NCBI RefSeq assembly: GCF_041903755.1
Contig: NZ_JBBWVE010000004.1
Span: 1 to 64,000 of the forward strand
From: Thiocapsa roseilacustris
Lineage (GTDB): Bacteria > Pseudomonadota > Gammaproteobacteria > Chromatiales > Chromatiaceae
Reading direction: 5' to 3'
DNA length: 64,000 bases
Shown: one piece after another, positions 61,960 to 64,000 of the stretch
Layout: the number at the start of each line of letters is the position of its first letter
Position numbering within the stretch: the first letter of the stretch is position 1
Notes under the pieces: generated by a model
The model's database searches: none
Seen by the model: the letters and a program-made list of their open reading frames with translations, nothing else
Told to the model about the DNA's origin: nothing
Program-made: the position numbers and the translations under genes

Positions 61960-64000
61960 CTAGGGGTTGATCTTTGCGCCCTCCTCATCAAGCAGGTTCT
62001 TGGCCCGCAGACCCAGGTCGGCGGCCTTCACCTGGTACTGCCACCACTGATTGGCCCAGAGCATGGCGTTCTGCCAATCGGTCTTGGCGGCGGCGTCCTC
62101 GGATTTCTTCTTGGACTCCTGTGCAAACCCGAGCTGGTCGGTGGCGTCCTCGACGAGTGCGACCGCGGTCGGGAAGTCCTGGAAGTTCCGAGCCGTGATG
62201 TAGGCGACCACCTGGTCGATGACGGCCTGGGTCTCGAGGTTGGTCTTGACCTGGGTGTCGTAGTCGGCTTGCGAATACAGCGTTCCTTCGACCATCGCGA
62301 CCTCGGTTGCCTGATAGCCCTTCGGACGGACCAGCAGATAACCCTGCATCTCCAGATGCAAGGCGGAGCAGAACTCGGTGCAGTAGTAAGGGAAGACGCC
62401 CTCCTCGTCGGCGACGAAGCTGAACGAGGCGGTCTTGCCGGGCTCGATCGAGAGGTTCACGTTCTGCCCGTAGAGCGCAAAGCCGTGTACCTGATCCTGA
62501 GCACGCTCGAGGTTGGTGAGATGCAGATGGACCTGATCGCCGACCTCCGCCTCGATGATCTCGGGCGTGATGTGCGAGCGAATCACGGTACCCATGACGC
62601 GCGTGGTGCAGTTGCCTTCGGCGTCGCAGGTCCGCTCGGTGGTCTCGCGGCCGGCGCGCGTCCGATTCGGGTGCTGTTCATCGGTCCGACTGTTCCAGCC
62701 GGATTTATAGCGCACCGCCGGTTGCAGCTTCTCGGCACGAATGGCGGCGGCATAGTGGGGCTCGCCGAGCGGCAAAGGCATGTCATAGATGAGCTGCATC
62801 TTGTCGCCGCTGATGTCGATCAGTTGATGGTTCTGCGGATGCAGCGGGCCGACGGGCTGATGACGATCGATCGAGAGCTTGTTCAGGGCGACCAGATACT
62901 TGCCCTGCGGGTTGACGGTGTCGCCCTCCATCGTCATGAGATGACCGATGTTGTAATGGATCGACAGCTTGTCGAGCACCTTGCCCTCGCAGTAGTCGTA
63001 TTTTGCGACCTGCGAGTCGACGTACAGCGAGGTATAGGCAACGCAAGGCTTGGAGTCGAACTGCGTGTGCAGCGGACCGAGCCCCAGATTGACTTGCGTG
63101 TGGAGCGCCGCTTGCATCGGGATGATCGGCACACCATAGGGATCCTTACCCTCGAAATTGCCCTCCTCGATGGCCTTCATGATCTTCTCGAAACTGTACA
63201 CGGAGACATGACTGTCGAGCTTGCCGGCGACGATGATGAATTTGCCGTCCGGCGTCACATCCACGCCGTGCGGACTCTTGGGCTCAGGCACCAGATAAAG
63301 CAGACCCTCGGCGATCGCCTGCTCCATCGGGATGAAGTACATCCCCTTTTCCTGCTTCACCTTGCCGGCCTTGACGAGTTCCTCGGCCTTCTTCCAATTG
63401 GTGACATGCAGGTAATCGGTGTCTTTGGAAGAACATCCGGCCTCGAACGGCGGACGTCCGCGCTCGATGCCTCCGACATATCGCTCGGTACAGAAGGAGT
63501 TGGTGAAGCCCCAGCCGTAACTGTCCTTCTTGCCTGCGTCGGAGAGGTCCTGACTGTAGGGTCCGAGCTCGAGCGTAAAGGAGTTCTCGGGCTCGATGCG
63601 GCCCTTCTCCTTATTGAAGCTCCAATAAGTGAGGCCGCCGCGGTATTTGTCGTTGAACTCCTCCAAGGGCACGAAACCGTCGTCGAGGAGCGGGGCCGCG
63701 TATTGCGCCGCCTCCATCACGTATTCGGTATTGGGCGTCACGAAGGCGCCGCCATGGGAGGACTTGAAGAAGGGATTCACCACGATCTGCTTGGTTTCGA
63801 AGTCGTGCAGATCGATCAACGCGATACGCGGGTTTGCCTTGTCGTTGATGAAGACGAATTTGGCATCGTAAGCGCCGTCCGTCTCGGACATCGCCGGGTG
63901 ATGGGTGTCGCCGTAAACCAGATCCTTGCCGCGTGTACGACCCTGCGCGAGCACCGCCTTGGACTCGTCGTCGAAACCGTAGCCCTGCCAAGGCTCGGGC
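61960..64000 (-). CDS. nosZ: Nitrous oxide reductase NosZ, partial at the right edge
   Basis: At least 679 residues of NosZ; the 5' end lies outside the window (the frame is open through base 64000). It reduces N2O to N2 in the periplasm. The beta-propeller begins near YGDTHHPAMSETDGAYDAKF, and the CuA site reads CTEFCSALHLEMQGYLL. Gene neighbours nosB, G and H place it in clade II. After the CuA domain comes an extension of about 118 residues (61963-62316), helical and without a CxxCH, so it is not the heme domain of the Wolinella enzyme. The signal peptide type cannot be seen. Confidence 0.95.
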   Translation of the reverse strand, partial: PEPWQGYGFDDESKAVLAQGRTRGKDLVYGDTHHPAMSETDGAYDAKFVFINDKANPRIALIDLHDFETKQIVVNPFFKSSHGGAFVTPNTEYVMEAAQYAAPLLDDGFVPLEEFNDKYRGGLTYWSFNKEKGRIEPENSFTLELGPYSQDLSDAGKKDSYGWGFTNSFCTERYVGGIERGRPPFEAGCSSKDTDYLHVTNWKKAEELVKAGKVKQEKGMYFIPMEQAIAEGLLYLVPEPKSPHGVDVTPDGKFIIVAGKLDSHVSVYSFEKIMKAIEEGNFEGKDPYGVPIIPMQAALHTQVNLGLGPLHTQFDSKPCVAYTSLYVDSQVAKYDYCEGKVLDKLSIHYNIGHLMTMEGDTVNPQGKYLVALNKLSIDRHQPVGPLHPQNHQLIDISGDKMQLIYDMPLPLGEPHYAAAIRAEKLQPAVRYKSGWNSRTDEQHPNRTRAGRETTERTCDAEGNCTTRVMGTVIRSHITPEIIEAEVGDQVHLHLTNLERAQDQVHGFALYGQNVNLSIEPGKTASFSFVADEEGVFPYYCTEFCSALHLEMQGYLLVRPKGYQATEVAMVEGTLYSQADYDTQVKTNLETQAVIDQVVAYITARNFQDFPTAVALVEDATDQLGFAQESKKKSEDAAAKTDWQNAMLWANQWWQYQVKAADLGLRAKNLLDEEGAKINP

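Noticed and set aside
61963..62316. Cytochrome c domain at the NosZ C-terminus as in Wolinella
   Set aside because: No CxxCH is present in the extension.

Overview
The window reads as a high-GC gammaproteobacterial chromosome. Its gene content fits a sulfur-oxidising lineage such as the purple sulfur bacteria (Chromatiaceae); this is inferred from content only (several rhodaneses, a DsrE protein, TauE exporters, a cysteine desulfurase, a SoxH-like hydrolase, hairpin repeats that encode WAERSETHP-type peptides) because no rRNA or tRNA gene is present. No CRISPR array or intact insertion sequence was seen.

Layout. 1-7 kb: a small secreted repeat protein, a TVP38-membrane/disulfide-reductase fusion, an HvfA-type RiPP precursor with three 45-bp repeats, a sigma-54 response regulator without a kinase, a zinc-type anti-sigma (DUF3379-like) protein without a sigma factor, and a secreted peroxiredoxin-like protein. 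7-18 kb: a metabolic run (acetolactate synthase, aldehyde dehydrogenase, FMN glutamate-synthase-like protein, AhpD-like protein), unknown proteins, two methyltransferases, a class II amidotransferase and a TVP38-rhodanese fusion. 18-21 kb: LysR regulator divergent from an AhpD-like/FMN-FAD reductase pair. 21-31 kb: sulfur-related and periplasmic genes (trans-sulfuration enzyme, cysteine desulfurase, DsrE, sterol-desaturase-like, TauE plus a broken TauE, MBL hydrolase, rhodanese, ArsR-rhodanese, DoxX, DUF3179). 31-36.5 kb: ECF sigma factor, receiver-only protein, DUF302, MNIO maturase (HvfB/DUF692), HvfC/DUF2063 and a sensor kinase. 36.5-46.3 kb: a scarred zone with a truncated fadE, a large PAS-GGDEF-EAL gene, a serine-recombinase remnant, narXL, a DNR-type regulator and a decayed DUF2721 gene. 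46.3-53 kb: a nap operon (napDAGHB) with two extra unknown genes. 53.5-64 kb: a clade II-type nos cluster (nosZ, two cytochromes c, nosB, nosD, nosG, nosH, nosF, nosL, nosY); nosZ runs off the right end.

How the parts fit. Both respiratory clusters use NapG/NapH-type quinol dehydrogenases (no NapC, no NosR seen), and narXL plus the DNR-type regulator beside nap are the likely nitrate/NO control; an FNR/DNR-like box precedes napD. No nir or nor gene is in the window. The most interesting pattern is a copper/gold-responsive-type MNIO RiPP pathway apparently split over two loci 28 kb apart: precursor, sigma-54 regulator and anti-sigma protein at 3-6 kb, and ECF sigma, receiver, maturases and kinase at 31-36 kb, each locus lacking what the other has.
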